Shown here: positions 22,421-34,953 of the stretch, in pieces
Layout of the letters: each line of letters opens with the position of its first letter
How positions within the stretch are numbered: the stretch's first letter is position 1
Assembly (NCBI GenBank): GCA_020284085.1
Contig: JACEVL010000161.1
Location: 1,208,501 to 1,272,500 of the forward strand
DNA length: 64,000 nucleotides
Source: Aporrectodea caliginosa
Lineage: Eukaryota; Annelida; Clitellata; Crassiclitellata; Lumbricidae
Reading direction: 5' to 3'
Notes under the pieces: generated by a model
What the model was told of the DNA's origin: nothing
Databases searched by the model: none
What the model saw: only the letters and a program-made list of their open reading frames with translations
Translations under genes and position numbers: made by a program

Positions 22421-22895
22421 AGGACAACAACAACAACAGCATCCACAACAAGACAAGGAAGAGACAACAACTATCGTCTGACTTAAGCGGCGAACAACAG
22501 ATCAATAAAGCTTAGACCTATTATACGGAAATGAAGGGCAGACAAATTGCGCAGTTAACAGACATGTATAGTAGGCCCTATACAGACATGTATACTTGTA
22601 TAGGCCCTATACAGACATGTATAGGCCTACGCAATTTGTAATGCCTTCATTCAACCCGTAGATAACAAAGACGATGACCTTCGTAACAATGAAATGATGA
22701 TGACGACGATGATGATGAATCCGTTTTCGCCATCCGATGAATCTGTGAGTAACGCAGGCCAACAACCCCCTATATTCCCCACAGGCAGTCATAATAAGCT
22801 GATTATCTTGTATCCGCAGACCTATAGTTTTACATTTAGGCCTAATATTTAATTAAGTAGGCCTATAAACTTCATTGTTTATGGTAATACGTGCA

Positions 22896-23005
22896 TCATA
22901 CATGCATACATACATACATACATACATACATACATACATACATACATACATACATACATACATACATACATACATACATACATACATACATACATACATA
23001 CACAC
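22896..23005. repeat. (CATA)n microsatellite
   Basis: About 25 CATA units with few changes, followed by a (CGTA)n run near 23041-23056. Frames reading IHTYIHTY or MYVCMYVC are artefacts. Confidence 0.95.
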
Positions 23006-23224
23006 ATACATGCATGTACATACATGCGTGGGTGCGTGCATACGTACGTACGTACGTAGGCCTATACTTATACGTGCAGCTAGGGCACTGCAGGCGTACG
23101 CAGGTACGTGCATGACTGCGTGTGTGCATGCGTATGACCTACATGCATACATGTATAGCCTGCAAAGCCCTGCATACATATGCAAACGTTATAATGCTAC
23201 ATGTATACAACAAAGTAAGTAAGT

Positions 23225-24731
23225 ATATCCTTTATTCAACCAGCTGCTAACCGCAGTTTGGTGTACATGAAAGTTTAAGAAATCGTGAATGATTCTTATT
23301 TCTTATCATCATTATCATAATAAATCATCCTGATTAGAAATGTTTTCCGTCTGTTCTGGTGCGTCATCGGTTGAAGATTTTTAGACTGGCGATACAGAAG
23401 CTACTAGGCCTATTGATTGCCAAAATGATTTATTATTGTTGAAAAATCGTACCCGCTTCCTCCACCTTCTTATCTTTTCTGTCGCCCCAATTCTAAGAAC
23501 TGTCCATCTTATCCGTATGCTTGATCCTTGGAACCGAATCTGACCGTATCTGCCCGTATCGGCCTTAATTGCCGCGTTTGTTTTTGACTAAACATGCGAA
23601 TAAGCTTGCTGCAGCTTAGCTCTTAAGACTCTGAACAATCTAGAGAGTTTATTTACGATTTGAGTAGGGCCTAGGCCATGCAAATGTAGCCTAAATGTAA
23701 ATCTAATTAGTTCAACACCACACAAAAGCCGAGTAGACCTAATTTACGTAGGTCAGCAAGAACGTTCGCGTAGAAACCTATAGGCCTATGCCTATTACTT
23801 TGCCACCATGCCCACATGAAGCCCATATAGGACCCATATATCAGTATGGGACCCTCATAGAGCCCATATTGGTCCATGGAAACTCTGGCAGTCTACCTCT
23901 GGTAGAGTAGTAGTTTCAGTTTAACGACACTGTGTGATAACAAAGATCATTAACGTCGCCTCCTCCTTCATCCAGGCTTGGGACTGGCACTGAATACAGT
24001 GGCGGAGTTACCTCTGGTAGAAACCAACCAACGACCTATAATCATAGAAACATTGGTTAATGATTGAATCGGCGTTCCATAGCTTTTAGGCGGTGCTTTA
24101 GTTAGTGAGGTGTAGAACCGGGCTGAAACTTTTCGTCGAAGAAGACTTAGTGAATGGAGGAGGTTTTGTTAGGTGTGAGTTGAGTTGCGGTGAAAAATTC
24201 GGAATACATTTTCACGATCAAAATATGAATGAACTGGGCCGGAGGAGTTTTGCGAAACCCTAGCGCCCTACTGAACTATGAGGTGGTAATGAATAATGTC
24301 ATCGTTCCAGATCTGCAGCGTCGATAACGATCTAAGGGGGCAAGTAGATTTTTTTTCGTTTCGATTGGGTTTAAGTCATCCGGGTATTTGGGTCAGGTTT
24401 TGTTTTTTCCTACACGTGAACCGCTTTAAGAAATCGAAGTCTATGCGAGGAATTTACTCGAAATGAAGTTCAACAGGTTTTTTTTATAATCTATCAGACG
24501 TCTAAACTGACATAGGACCTATATGTTAACATCTTGTGCTGTGTAATAATCTGTCGGCATATATTTCTGTTAAAGAGTTTCGGAGGAAGCAATTTGTCAA
24601 GAATTTTTTACTAAGGAAAGCTTCTCTTCCAGTTAAGGCAAAGTTGTATAAGTTTTCGATAGTGTTGTAACGTTTTGTTCACAAAACTTAACAGTGTGTG
24701 TGTGTGCCTAAATTACATGATGATCTATCAC
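23225..24731. other. Presumed 5' flank or promoter-proximal region of Spred
   Basis: A LINE 3'UTR-like block lies near 23530-23670 (GAACCGAATCTGACCGTATC, GAATAAGCT, resembling 8960-9060 and 54760-54870). TAGGCCTA stops abruptly after 23780. 24100-24330 is moderately CG-rich and could hold the Spred promoter and first exon, but no start exon ending in phase 2 with a good donor could be chosen. Confidence 0.3.
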
Positions 24732-24896
24732 CATAGGCGTAGCTACATTGAGGCACGAGGAGGCAGTTGCCTCCTCTTGGTTTTTTATATACAGGAACTT
24801 CCATTGACTAATGACCTTAATGACCAGGATTTTGCCCATTTTGCCCATGGTCTGTGAAGTTGCCTCCTCTTGAATTTAAGTCTGGCTACGTGCCTG
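24732..24896. mobile_element. 165-bp hAT-like MITE, perfect 8-bp duplication
   Basis: Termini are CATAGGCGTAGCTAC and, reversed, CAGGCACGTAGCCAG. The octamer TCTATCAC is repeated exactly at 24724-24731 and 24897-24904. GTTGCCTCCTCTTG is a direct repeat near both ends of the element. Confidence 0.9.
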
Positions 24897-25639
24897 TCTA
24901 TCACAAGTGCTGCCAGACGATTTCCAAAGTGTAATAATATTCAGAACTGATTTTGATTGAAAACAGTCACTAGAGAATTGTTTGGCTTGATGTATATGTA
25001 TGGTCTTGACTGTGAAGTTTGTGTTAAGGTACTTGGCAGAACACTGTTCCAAATGTACAGAAAATGTGATGGGTGGTCGAAAGTGCTATATAAATGCCCT
25101 CAAAACTTTGCTGTGCTTACCAGCATCATACTGCAGTGCCAAACCATTGCCAATTTAATAATATTAACTACAGCAACTATTAACTAATTCAGCATTTAAT
25201 AACTTTTATTTATTATTATTATTATTATCGTTATAATCATTATTACTATTATCTGCCTGATCTTGATATATGATAGCCATTTCAGAACATTGTTTTACTA
25301 TCAAGAGGATTTTTTAAAGTCATGATGGATCATGTCTACTTCGGGTTAAAATATTAATAAAAAAATTCAGAGTAATAATGTGAGGATGTCTGTGATGTTA
25401 CTATAGACTCTGTGTATCTTCTTAGAGGACTGGAATTCCGAGTATATACCTTACTGTGACTTGATCTTGGTGAAGTTGAATTTAGACAATAATTCATTTG
25501 TTTCCAGATAGTATAAATTTGTCAAATAGCTCTTCTTCTGGCTTTCTTCTGGTGTGCTATTTCCAGACTGTACTTTGGAAATGATAAGGTAAGGTAAGGT
25601 TCAAAGTAATTGTTCATTCACACGATACAATACAACTGT

Positions 25640-25900
25640 AATTTTATAATGCCTTCCTTACAAAGTTCAGAAGTGCACATTACAGCCAGGCAAACATTGA
25701 GAGCCATAAGTAGACTAGGAATGGAATGGAAGAGGTAAGCTTTGAGTTTGGTCGGAGAGTTGCAACTATGAGTAGGTAGAGAGTTCCAGATGGAGAGACC
25801 CGCGACTGTTAGTGATGGTCAAAGACAAGCCATGTACGAGGAACAGTATTCTTTCCAGCAGATGACCAAGATTTGCCAGGGTTTAGTTTGAGGCGTATAT
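25640..25900 (-). pseudogene. CR1-like LINE fragment, end of RT ORF
   Basis: The minus strand reads SLTVAGLSIWNSLPT, then CNSPTKLKAYLFH-like residues, the usual SGPSLWNSLP...FKSKLKTHLF end of CR1-like ORF2. It is short and truncated. Confidence 0.6.
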
Positions 25901-27039
25901 TCAGACTTATTTAATGCATCTCTGGCTGCCATAGGCTACATTATATTGTTTAGATGATATCACTAAAAACTTACAACACTTTCAATGGTTAGATAAGGCA
26001 ATCATTAAATCAGATTTTCCACGGCCCTCGGTGGCACGTGGTCCTTGCAGTTGAGGACATTTTACAATACAACTTTCCTTATTGTAACTGCAGTTGTAAT
26101 GGAAATATTTTACATGGCAGGTCTAAAGCACTGTATATGTCACTATATTACCACTATGCATATCACTCAATGAAAGGGTGACCCTGCTATGAGGGACCTT
26201 GGTCTTTTTAAAATAGGGTTTCTTTCCCTGTTGTTCCGTGATAACCCTCATTCTTCATTTTTTAACTCTATTTCATTTGAACTTCTGTTTGTTTGTTTGA
26301 CTGATGGGACCAATAAAATTTATGGTTATGGTTATGGTTATATATGGCTGTCAGTCAGATGGAGAAGTTATATTTATAGCTCTAGAGAAATGCTATCCTC
26401 ATTAGCATCACGCTATATAGGTTTTAAGTGGGTTAAGAAGACATCCGTGTTACAAGACTTGTAATCTGCCCTGAACAAACCTAAGTTGTCCTTGCAGAGG
26501 CGTCAGTCCAAAACAAACTGAGGGGTCATACCTCCATCAGTTTTAAGGCTTAAAATTTCAATTTTTCAATTTAAGTAAGCATTTGCTAATTTGCCATTTG
26601 TCTATCAGCTGAACAAGGACTTGTAAGTGTATATTGTACAGATTGGATGCAGATGACTATAAGCACAGTGTGCTGACTCCCAGTGCTGTGTTAAGAAGGA
26701 GTCATTGTTATAGGAAAACTAATTTTTAAGGATGGTTGATGAGAAGGGAAGAACAGAAAGAAGATCCAGTGCAAGGAACTCCCCCCCCCTGGTGAACATG
26801 TACATGTACTGTAGATGTGTGGTTGCTGGTCACATGGTTAAGTGTCTGATTGGCTTGATTAGGGTGCAATTTGTAGGGGAGGAAAGGGGGACTTAATCTT
26901 TCCCTTGCAATTCTTTCCTGCCAACAAGCCTTGCCCACTGTTTCAGATCCTCTCCCACTGAAGATTCATTTTCCCGTTTTTTTTGTAATTGCAATTTTAA
27001 ATTTATATAGCCTAATGTGAAGAGAAAATTGTTCAGAGG

Positions 27040-27195
27040 TGCTGTATGCAACCCTGATGATGATAATGAGTTCTCTGACCGAAAGCAGGTCCATTGGCTT
27101 TATGCCACCCGAGGATGAGATGAGTGAGGTGGTTTCCCGTTGCCTTCCTCACAGACAAATGTGGGTGAGCAACTTGTCCACTTAGAGTACCAGCG
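27040..27195 (-). mobile_element. SINE body fragment
   Basis: Reversed, it matches 57390-57520 (AGTTGCTCACCCACA, GGAAACCACC, GGGTGGCATAAA, GAGAACTCATTATCATC). The tRNA-like head is missing. Confidence 0.65.
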
Positions 27196-28789
27196 AACAG
27201 CGAAAAACGTGTCGATAGAGAGAGCTGATTATATATTGCAAGAACAATGAAGACCAAAACTTCAAGTTTTGGCCATGGCAGTCTATGCCCATGGGACAAG
27301 GAGATCATACCGTTCAAGCATATTGGGTTGCATCCTGTTCATAAATTTGTTGCTTAATGTACTGCTTTGTTGTTTAATTTAATAAAATGATACGCTGCGG
27401 CTTTTGGCAGTGATATCAAAGATCTATCTGGCAAGATATGATGGTCGCAAATTGCGACCACAACTGTGCCTTTAAAACATCACTGTAAAACGTTATGGGA
27501 CTTCCCACTCTGACATTTTCACCAATTGTTAAGAACAAATGAGAGCTTTGCATGGAAAAAATATGATATTTTTGTAATTTTACAAACTGACCTAGGTCAG
27601 TGTCACTAGGTTACAGTTGCTCACAATTTTTTATTACTAAATTTGAACGTTTCTGAGTGCTTTGCCCACATAAAGCTATTTAATACCTTCAATTTGGTAT
27701 TTTAATTGTGTCTCTAGGTGCAATAGAAGCTAGATACAGTAGTTTGAACATCGGCCGCTCGTCGGAAATAGGCCCGTTTCAGTCAAGATCATTGACCAAT
27801 ATCTCGGACACAGGTCGACCCAAAAATCTAAAATTCTGGTTTTGAAAGTTTTCATAGTGGTTTATGACCACACCAAATTTCAACAAAACTGGAGATGATG
27901 ATGTCCATTTTTTTTATTCAAGTGTTGATTTTAAGTGGAATTGCCCTATGATAGTCTGTAGTGCATACTGCATAGGTTAAGGTTGGAGGCTTGGAGCCTC
28001 TTGGAGGGTTTGTCACAGTAGATGCCATACAGAACAGCGAAACAAAACTACCACAGTATATGACAATTATTACAACTATTATTCATTGTCTGAACATTCT
28101 GAATGTTAGTTATAATATCATGCGGGTCATATCATAGTGTGACGTAGCGACAAATATAGTAAGCAACATATTTCATAGTCAAGTCGAGGAAACAATGATC
28201 AAGTCGATGATTTTTCGACCGACTTGACTTGTCCTAGTTACAGCCGACTTGATCGACTTACTCGATTGATCACGGGTATAGAGCCGGCGAAGGTGATCAA
28301 ACATGAACAGAAGCTCTGCAATAACACAGATTTGGCACTATAAGGTATGGTAAAAAAATTAGGGTATTGTATATGTATTGACGAAGGGTTGAGGTCAGTC
28401 TAAATCTGCATATCACTCGTGTAACAAGATGGAGATAAAAATTACCCGGCTGTAGAAGGCATATGCATGCCCATAGCTCCGAGACTCGGCTGCACTTAGG
28501 AAGCCAATCCCTCCTCATAATTATAGCTCTACATAAGCCAAGATGATGTGCAAAGGAAAATTCCGTCAAAACTTACAAATCCGTGGCAGAAGCTAAGAGA
28601 AATTCTAACATGGCGACTTAGCAAGAGTGAACTCCAAAATGTTGAAAATTACTTATGATATTCTGCACTTTGACGAAGTAATTGGAATTGTTTAGATATT
28701 GATCTTCTTAGTAAATTGCAATGTTATTATTTAGTTAAGAACATTATTGAGTTGAACCTTTCTTCCTTTCAACTGACTAACCAGCCATA

Positions 28790-28960
28790 AATGATTATTG
28801 TTAAAAGGGGTGACCCACTGACCCTAATTAAGCGGGGCTTGTGCCCCTTTTGGGTCTTCCCTGTTCCCTAGCCAATGCACTGATATGTAATAGTCAAGTT
28901 ATAATTGTTGTTAATTGTTATATGCATTGTGCTTCTGGAAATAAAAGTTGTCAGTAAAAT
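28790..28960 (+). mobile_element. LINE 3' end with stem-loop
   Basis: The block AGCGGGGCTTGTGCCCCTTTTGGG parallels AGCGGGATCTTGATCCCTTTTGGG at 41675-41700. Each forms a small stem and each is followed within about 100 bases by an AATAAAAG-type sequence. This is typical of 5'-truncated CR1-like LINE tails. Confidence 0.6.
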
Positions 28961-29199
28961 GACGAGGGCAGAAGAGAAATTGCATTCTGTGCTGCTCATA
29001 GATCTTTCTCCCGCTGGTTACACTACCGGGCATCTCCCACTGAATATGCATTTTCCACTGGTAAAGCATTTGGCTCTTGCCCATCTGCACCTAGGTCTTT
29101 GACCCTCACTGAAGTATCAACCACAAAAATCGAAGCATGTGGGTGTGACGCACACGTGGTGATGGAAAGTTGTCAACCCCAGACACCAAGGTGAAAGAA

Positions 29200-29590
29200 A
29201 GCCAGGCGGATCTTACACAGAATCTATGACAGACGGTTCCGGTCTTATTTGGGAGGGGGGGGGCAGCATCGGCCCGATAATGCTACTTGACGTCTGCGAC
29301 ACCATGAGTAGCCTATCCCTTTGCGAAATTTCAAATCGAAAAACGCTAATTGTCGTTGTCGACCCGGTGAATAAATCCGTTTACGAACTGCATCCATCGA
29401 CGTGTGTGGCCCATTGTGTGCACTGCAGAACATTGATAAGTCATATTTCGTTGGTCTCTCTCTCTCCTCGCGGCCGTCGTCCGTCAATTAATGAGCGTCG
29501 TTTATCCCGGATCTTCATGCGTTTCTCATGTATTCCTCCGAACGTGAGATGCATTTTTGACCTCTGTTTGATGAGAGTTTATCATTGACA
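29200..29590. other. CpG-rich block inside the Spred region, candidate enhancer or exon
   Basis: This 390-base stretch has many CG dinucleotides and high complexity in a CG-poor region. A 120-codon plus-strand frame (29226-29588) spans it but resembles no known family and has no clear splice borders. TCAATTAATGA (about 29485) is a homeodomain-type site. Role unknown. Confidence 0.3.
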
Positions 29591-30044
29591 GACAGATAGG
29601 CTGCTCCATTATGTACCAAGGACTGCCCCAGTAAGGCCCATATGATTAAGGAGGCCATGTCATTGGCTTGGCCCCCAGACCGGCTTTGGCAAGGTTTCTC
29701 TAGAGAAATTGTAAAGAAAAAAGTTTGAAAGTGGGTTAAAGGGCAGCTAGTGGGGAAAAGAGCCATGGAAACATATGGAACATGACTGAAATTGCGAATG
29801 AAGAAAAGGACATTATACATTTTTTTTATTGAATACCTGGACGGCTAAATTGGCTGCGCTGCTCCTGTTCTTTACTTCTGAATCTACCAGTTTTTGGATC
29901 TGTTGAGTTGCTGCTGTGTCTCAGCACTCTTGAAGGGTCCTGTTTAAATGATCTGATGCATAATTTAAAAACATGCATTGTACAAAAAAATAATAGTAAT
30001 TAGCAACTTCTGTAGTCGCAATATTTAATGCACAAGGCATCAAC

Positions 30045-30275
30045 CAATGTGGGATGCGGTGGTATAGGGGTATGTTCGGTGCCTTGCAGCCGGAGGGTTG
30101 CGGGTTCAAATCCACCTCAAGCCGCCACGTATGGACCCTGGGCAAGTCCTTAACTCGCAATTGCTCATGCGCTTGCGGCGTGAAACGCCGATTCAGTGTC
30201 CACGCTGTAGTCGGGAGCGCCTCTGAGTAGAAATCTTGAAGAGGCGCTATAACAAGTGCTCATACATACATACCA
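30045..30275 (+). mobile_element. tRNA-derived SINE, full length
   Basis: The head reads GATGCGGTGGTATAGGGGTA (A-box region) and GCGGGTTCAAATCC (B-box, from about 30109). The tail reads CCGATTCAGTGTCCACGCTG, GAGTAGAAATCTTGAAG and GGCGCTATAACAAGTGCTC. The tail is shared with 37185-37290 and partly with 9474-9512; the head is like that of 57283-57520. Confidence 0.8.
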
Positions 30276-30279
30276 GTCT

Positions 30280-31585
30280 GTCCGCTGAGACATAGAGGCT
30301 GCCTATGATGGATAAGCCAGCTAAAAAAGTCAATCTGAAGTTGAAACTGAAATGAAGGAAGAGTTACAAAATTTAGGTCAAGCAACCATTTAGCGGTTAT
30401 ATTTTTTGTTATAACCAGCAGCGGCAATTCGATGATGCAGTTAAATAGTGATAACTGGGAAGTGGGAATGAACTTTAATTTTCAGTACACTGTACTCTGG
30501 ATGCTTTACTGAGTGGGAAGCCAATGTACAGAGGTTATATGCTAATATCATGGTGTATCGGTTATGGCTCTAGGTAATGAGGTCTGAACTTGCTGGAAAT
30601 TCTGCCCGTTTAACTATGTGATACAGTGACATGCAGTAGATAAGTGGTGGATCCAGAACTTGATAAAATTGTAGACAAATGAGCCATGCCATGCTTTACC
30701 AGTTTTACCTTGTTGGTTGTTTTTAAGCAGAAAAAGTATAATATAGAATAGAATAACTGTTATAATTTTTTTACAACTTCTTTAGTTTCTAAATTTTTTG
30801 ATAATATTTTGGTTTTACCACTGTTTCATGACTTCTTGCTTTCCAAAGTTAGTAGGCAACAATAATCTTAGCCAGTTTGGGTGGGGTGAAGCACCTGAGG
30901 GGATTACCCCATGGATCTGCCTTGCGTCAGACATACATGTACTTATGTACAGATATACATACATTCGCTTACATTTATAGAGCCACTTTCCGGATCATAT
31001 GTGCTATTTAGAATTGGATGTTGCATATTGGGTTACTCTCAAACACTCTCGAAACTAAGAGCAGCCACTGGTGTTGATAAAACACTTTTCGACATAGACT
31101 GTGTGACATCAAAGCATGCTCACTGTCACTTGCCGACAGGCAGTTTTGTGTAAATACTTCAAAATGCCACACTAATGTCTGGCTATAAGCAACACTGACT
31201 GCGGTTTTAAGTGACACGGTGCCAAACAGTGTTGAGTAACGTTAGATTACATTTACAATGCATTGGCAGCATTAAATTATGCTGAAAGCATGGTGCTTCA
31301 CTGAGGAGGCGCAGCATCACTTCCGGTGGGTGGGTTTTGTTGATATGTATCTGACTTTGTCGGCCTCTAGTGGGCCTCTTCCTGTCCTGATCGATTGATT
31401 GTCAAACTGATTTCCATGGGTGTCTGGGTGCCTCTGATAAAAATTGGGACCGTTTTTCAACAAGAAAGATAATTAATTTATGTCTGTATGTACCGTTATG
31501 CATATATGGGTATATGTATGTATGTATTTGTGTAGATATGTGTGTAGTGGTGAGAACTTGAGATCCATTACAACGACTGCTCAAG
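30280..31585. other. Presumed Spred intron or flank
   Basis: AT-rich, CG-poor DNA without recognised exons. Short CATA/TATG repeats occur near 30930-30970 and 31490-31540. Confidence 0.4.
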
Positions 31586-31586
31586 T

Positions 31587-31644
31587 TTTAAGTATTTTAA
31601 GAGTTTGGGACGAAGTCAGGTCCCAAACTCTTAAAATACTTAAA
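31587..31644. repeat. Perfect 25-bp hairpin with 8-base loop
   Basis: The arms 31587-31611 (TTTAAGTATTTTAAGAGTTT then GGGAC) and 31620-31644 are exact reverse complements, separated by 8 bases (31612-31619). It could fold as a stable RNA hairpin from either strand or mark a recent inverted duplication. Confidence 0.9.
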
Positions 31645-31649
31645 TATCA

Positions 31650-32110
31650 GACTTTAATTTAAGTTCAATACCCAATCCAAGCTCCAACTGAGTTTCATAT
31701 GAGACTCATGACCAGAGCCAGCAAAATATAGGCTTTCAGACATGAGACCTGAGCCAAAAAAATTTCTAGGCTTTGAGACACAAGACCCAAGCCAGCAAAG
31801 TATCATATGTTTCGAGACTTGTGTCAGAAAAGCGTCATAGATTTTGAGACTCGAGACTTGTGCCTAAAGTATTTTAGGCTTTGAGTCTTGAGATAAGTAT
31901 CAAAGGTTTTGTGTCTCAAGATCGAAACCGGCAAACTATCATAGTGTTTGAGAGTCAAGACTTGTACCAGTGAAGCATTGTAAGGTTTGAGACTCGAGCC
32001 AAATATAGTCTACTGGTTAGGAGAGTCGAGAAGTTTGCCAGCTAGTACGATGATAGAGTCTGAGACTGGAGACCTTAGCCAGACCTTAGGCTAGCAGAGT
32101 CGAGACGGAG
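31650..32110. repeat. Degenerate GAGAC-type tandem repeat, about 42-45 bp unit
   Basis: Diverged units of the form GAGACTYGAGACTTGTGCCAG, then AAAGTATCATAGG, then TTTGAGAC recur about ten times. Divergence is high, so this is an old minisatellite. Confidence 0.75.
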
Positions 32111-32499
32111 TCGACAAATTTACATCCAATTAATCTAATTATTTGATTTGCGATGTGCATGGGCGGTGCGTGCAGTAGCAGCAGCCAGCCAGCCAGCATT
32201 GCTTCAGGTCCTGTTTGCCAGCGGATGTAGACCTGACCTCGGCTGACCCAGAAAGTTAAGTGCTTCTTGCTGAATCAGTCAACCTATAAACGGTCGATTT
32301 TATGTAAATGTAATGTACCTGGGCATTTTATTGTGGGCCTAAGAACCTCTAAATTTTCAGGAATGACTCCCAAGTTTTCGTGAAGAGGCGGTAGTTAAAT
32401 GTGCAGTTACAATATTATAGTAATGTAATGTGCCAGGGACGTTTACACAGCACATTTTAATTACCTAAAACAGGTGCTCAAAAGAGAAAAATTGACTAC

Positions 32500-32535
<36 letters not shown>

Positions 32536-32538
32536 GTG

Positions 32539-32598
<60 letters not shown>
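32500..32598. repeat. (GT)n microsatellite
   Basis: About 45 GT units with two interruptions. The Cys-Val frames over it are artefacts. Confidence 0.97.
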
Positions 32599-33009
32599 TT
32601 CTGCGTACGCTGTACCAACATGTGCTTGCCTGTGTACATCATTGATGGGTGTTTTGTATGTGATGTACTGAAGTGTATAATAGTTTATTTAGAGCCATGT
32701 GCTGCTCTACATTGTTTGATTATGTATTTATATAGCACTTTGTGGATTTGTAAAGGTGCTATAGATACACCCTAAACTACTATACTAGACGATACGATGA
32801 CAATACAATACTCTGCGATGCTATACAGTATAGATGCTATGTTATGCTATACTTTACAATGCTAGTCTGTCAACGACCTTCCTTATTTTGAATGAATTTG
32901 AAACACGAAGAGGGGTCAGTCAGCTTAACGTAACCTCATCTGCAGGTCGACAAGCCCACAGAAACCAGACAGAGTGTACAGGCACACTACTACAAACATA
33001 GGCACACAC

Positions 33010-33250
33010 GCCAAGTGGCAGGATGCTGGTTAGCCTCGGCACAGTCAAGGACCTCTGGATAATACTATATAGGAGCCCATGGCACAGTGGAAGCCGAGCG
33101 GCGGCGGCGGGAGAAGAGAGGCGGGGAAGGGGACAGGGTCAGAAGGGTGTCAAAGACTTTGAACTTGGCGCGGCGATTAGGCCTTATTATTTCCAGTCAA
33201 CCAATTCGAACAGGTGGGTCCACAGTCCGCTCACTGGGCCTACTACTAGC
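33010..33250. other. GC-rich block within the Spred region
   Basis: A GCGGCGGCGGGAG stretch and nearby CG-rich sequence stand out. A TATATAGG lies at 33067-33074 and an ATG at 33080, but the frame from it stops after about 28 codons. A Spred first exon or internal promoter is possible but not demonstrated. Confidence 0.25.
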
Positions 33251-33511
33251 TTTGTCACTTTTAATTAGGGGCTCTCTCTGTCCAACAGCCGAATATCATA
33301 TTTACGCTCATTATTTTGTATGTAATTCATTTAATATACGTAACATTATACGTTGGATCGTGTGAGCCTGTCGTTATGCGGATATTTCTGGCCCCATTGT
33401 ATGTATTTTATGTGTATGCAAGTTAACTGCTTGCATGTATATAATTATGCATGTTTGTATCTCATGCTGATGTATGACAGCAAGGGACCAGAACATCTCC
33501 ATGGACAGCCG

Positions 33512-33546
33512 AACAAGTGACTGACTGACTGACTGACTGACTGACT
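33512..33546. repeat. (CTGA)n microsatellite
   Basis: About eight CTGA units. Confidence 0.9.
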
Positions 33547-33659
33547 GTTAAAACCAGCACGAACACTTTTCCTATGTATTATTATGAGCCGGATCCGACC
33601 AATGATGATGATGTCAGATGCACAGAAAGGGAATAATTTTCACACACAAGCTAATGATA

Positions 33660-34080
33660 TACGAGACTGCGTTTCAACCAACCTCGCTCTATGCATTCTC
33701 TGTCAACCTGCAAGACTTGCCTTCATTCGACCAGGTGTCTTAAACTGATTATTCCCTCTGAGACTTGTTCAGCTTTAGAAGGGTCTGCCTTTTCTGTCAC
33801 TGACTATAGGCTCCTTCCGGCAAACATTGTATCAGTTCTCTGCAAAGTCTTGTGTTAGCCTTCAGATCTGGTTTAAAAACTCATCTTTTCCAGGACATTT
33901 CCTCCTTGAGTTGTTCCATAGTTTCTGAGATTCCCATCTTCGTTTTTTTAGTGGACTCGTACTGGAATTGGGCATGCACACCAATCGTGCATAGCAGCAT
34001 GCATTGACTGAACATTATTGCACTGACACTTTAGAAGTTTTCAAATCTAATATAATCTAATGACTTCTATAGCACTATTT
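33660..34080 (+). pseudogene. LINE 3' remnant
   Basis: Frames with stops read FRSGLKTHLFQDIS, the usual end of a CR1-like ORF2, followed by DFYSTIF-like residues from a CTATAGCACT-type 3'UTR. Truncated and decayed. Confidence 0.5.
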
Positions 34081-34741
34081 TCATAATACATAAGCATCAT
34101 TTGCTTGGATTGAAATCCTAAGTATATTAGAAAAGCCAGGTCAAAATCCGATTAGTTATAAAAAGGCAAACTACATTGAGTAAGCAAGTTTGTATTGATG
34201 TCTTTGATGCATGGACACTCTCCCCTATAGATGACGATACAGCGCAGAGACTTTGAGGCAACTCAACTGTGATGGTGTGAAGGTGATACGAGTTGTAAAG
34301 AAGATTTTGTTTTGCTGAGAGTCCAGGCGTTTGTACAGCCGTTGTCTGCTGCACGTACATACCCAAGAAACTGACAAAATAGTGCTGTTTATCCGATTTT
34401 GAAAAGGTCAGTCATGGTAAACAAAGAAGTAGAAAGGGCACAGAATTGCATTGAAAGAGATGCACTTAACGTTGAGACATGGAATATCCAGAGTATTGTC
34501 AGAAAATATAGCGCGGTAATGGATGCCATGACTAGAGAGATCAGAAGGAAACTGCAATGAGACACAACAACTGGATGGAACAACAATGCAAAGAAGTTGA
34601 CAAAGCTTTCAAGATAAACAGAATGCAAGAAGTATATATAAAAGATAAAACTACTTAGTGGACAATTTGAGCTCAAAGTTGCATCAGTCAAAGATGCAAA
34701 TGGGAAGGTACTAGTAGATGATGCATCAAGCATACAGAAAT

Positions 34742-34953
34742 AAGAGATCCTGAGTGGCCGAGTGGGTTGGTAGCCCGTTCTCCACGCCGGCGGCCCGGGT
34801 TCGATTCCCGGTCGGTCGGTTTATCAGAGATTAATTTCTCGGATCTTTACTGCGGGTAGCTCGGTCGCAATATAAACGTGGAGTACGAGGTTGCACTCTG
34901 CCTCCGACACTAATCATCTTCGATATGAAAAAGTGTCGTTAAGCTCAAGTACA
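34742..34953 (+). mobile_element. tRNA-derived SINE inserted in the LINE, 10-bp duplication
   Basis: A-box TGGCCGAGTGGG and B-box GGGTTCGATTCCC form a Ser- or Leu-tRNA-like head, followed by a body with TGTCGTTAAGC. The decamer ATACAGAAAT is repeated exactly at 34732-34741 and 34954-34963. A related body may be present inverted near 23925-23975. Confidence 0.9.

Larger units (their letters stand above)
24905..28789. other. Presumed Spred intron or 5' flank
   Basis: CG is scarce compared with 1-24 kb and TAGGCCTA is absent. Contents: AT-rich repeats (25200-25250), a CR1-like LINE tail (25640-25900), a SINE tail (27040-27195) and otherwise unique sequence. No exon is supported. Confidence 0.4.

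Noticed and set aside
22890..23005. CRISPR-like array
   Set aside because: Simple tandem repeat without spacers; sequence is eukaryotic.
22875..23222. IHTYIHTY and MYVCMYVC repeat peptides
   Set aside because: Translation of a (CATA)n microsatellite.
29226..29588. 120-residue plus-strand frame as a gene
   Set aside because: No recognisable family or splice borders; kept only as a CG-rich island of unknown role.
34742..34830. Possible tRNA-Ser/Leu gene
   Set aside because: Good A and B boxes but no acceptor stem, a SINE body follows, and a 10-bp target duplication flanks the whole unit.
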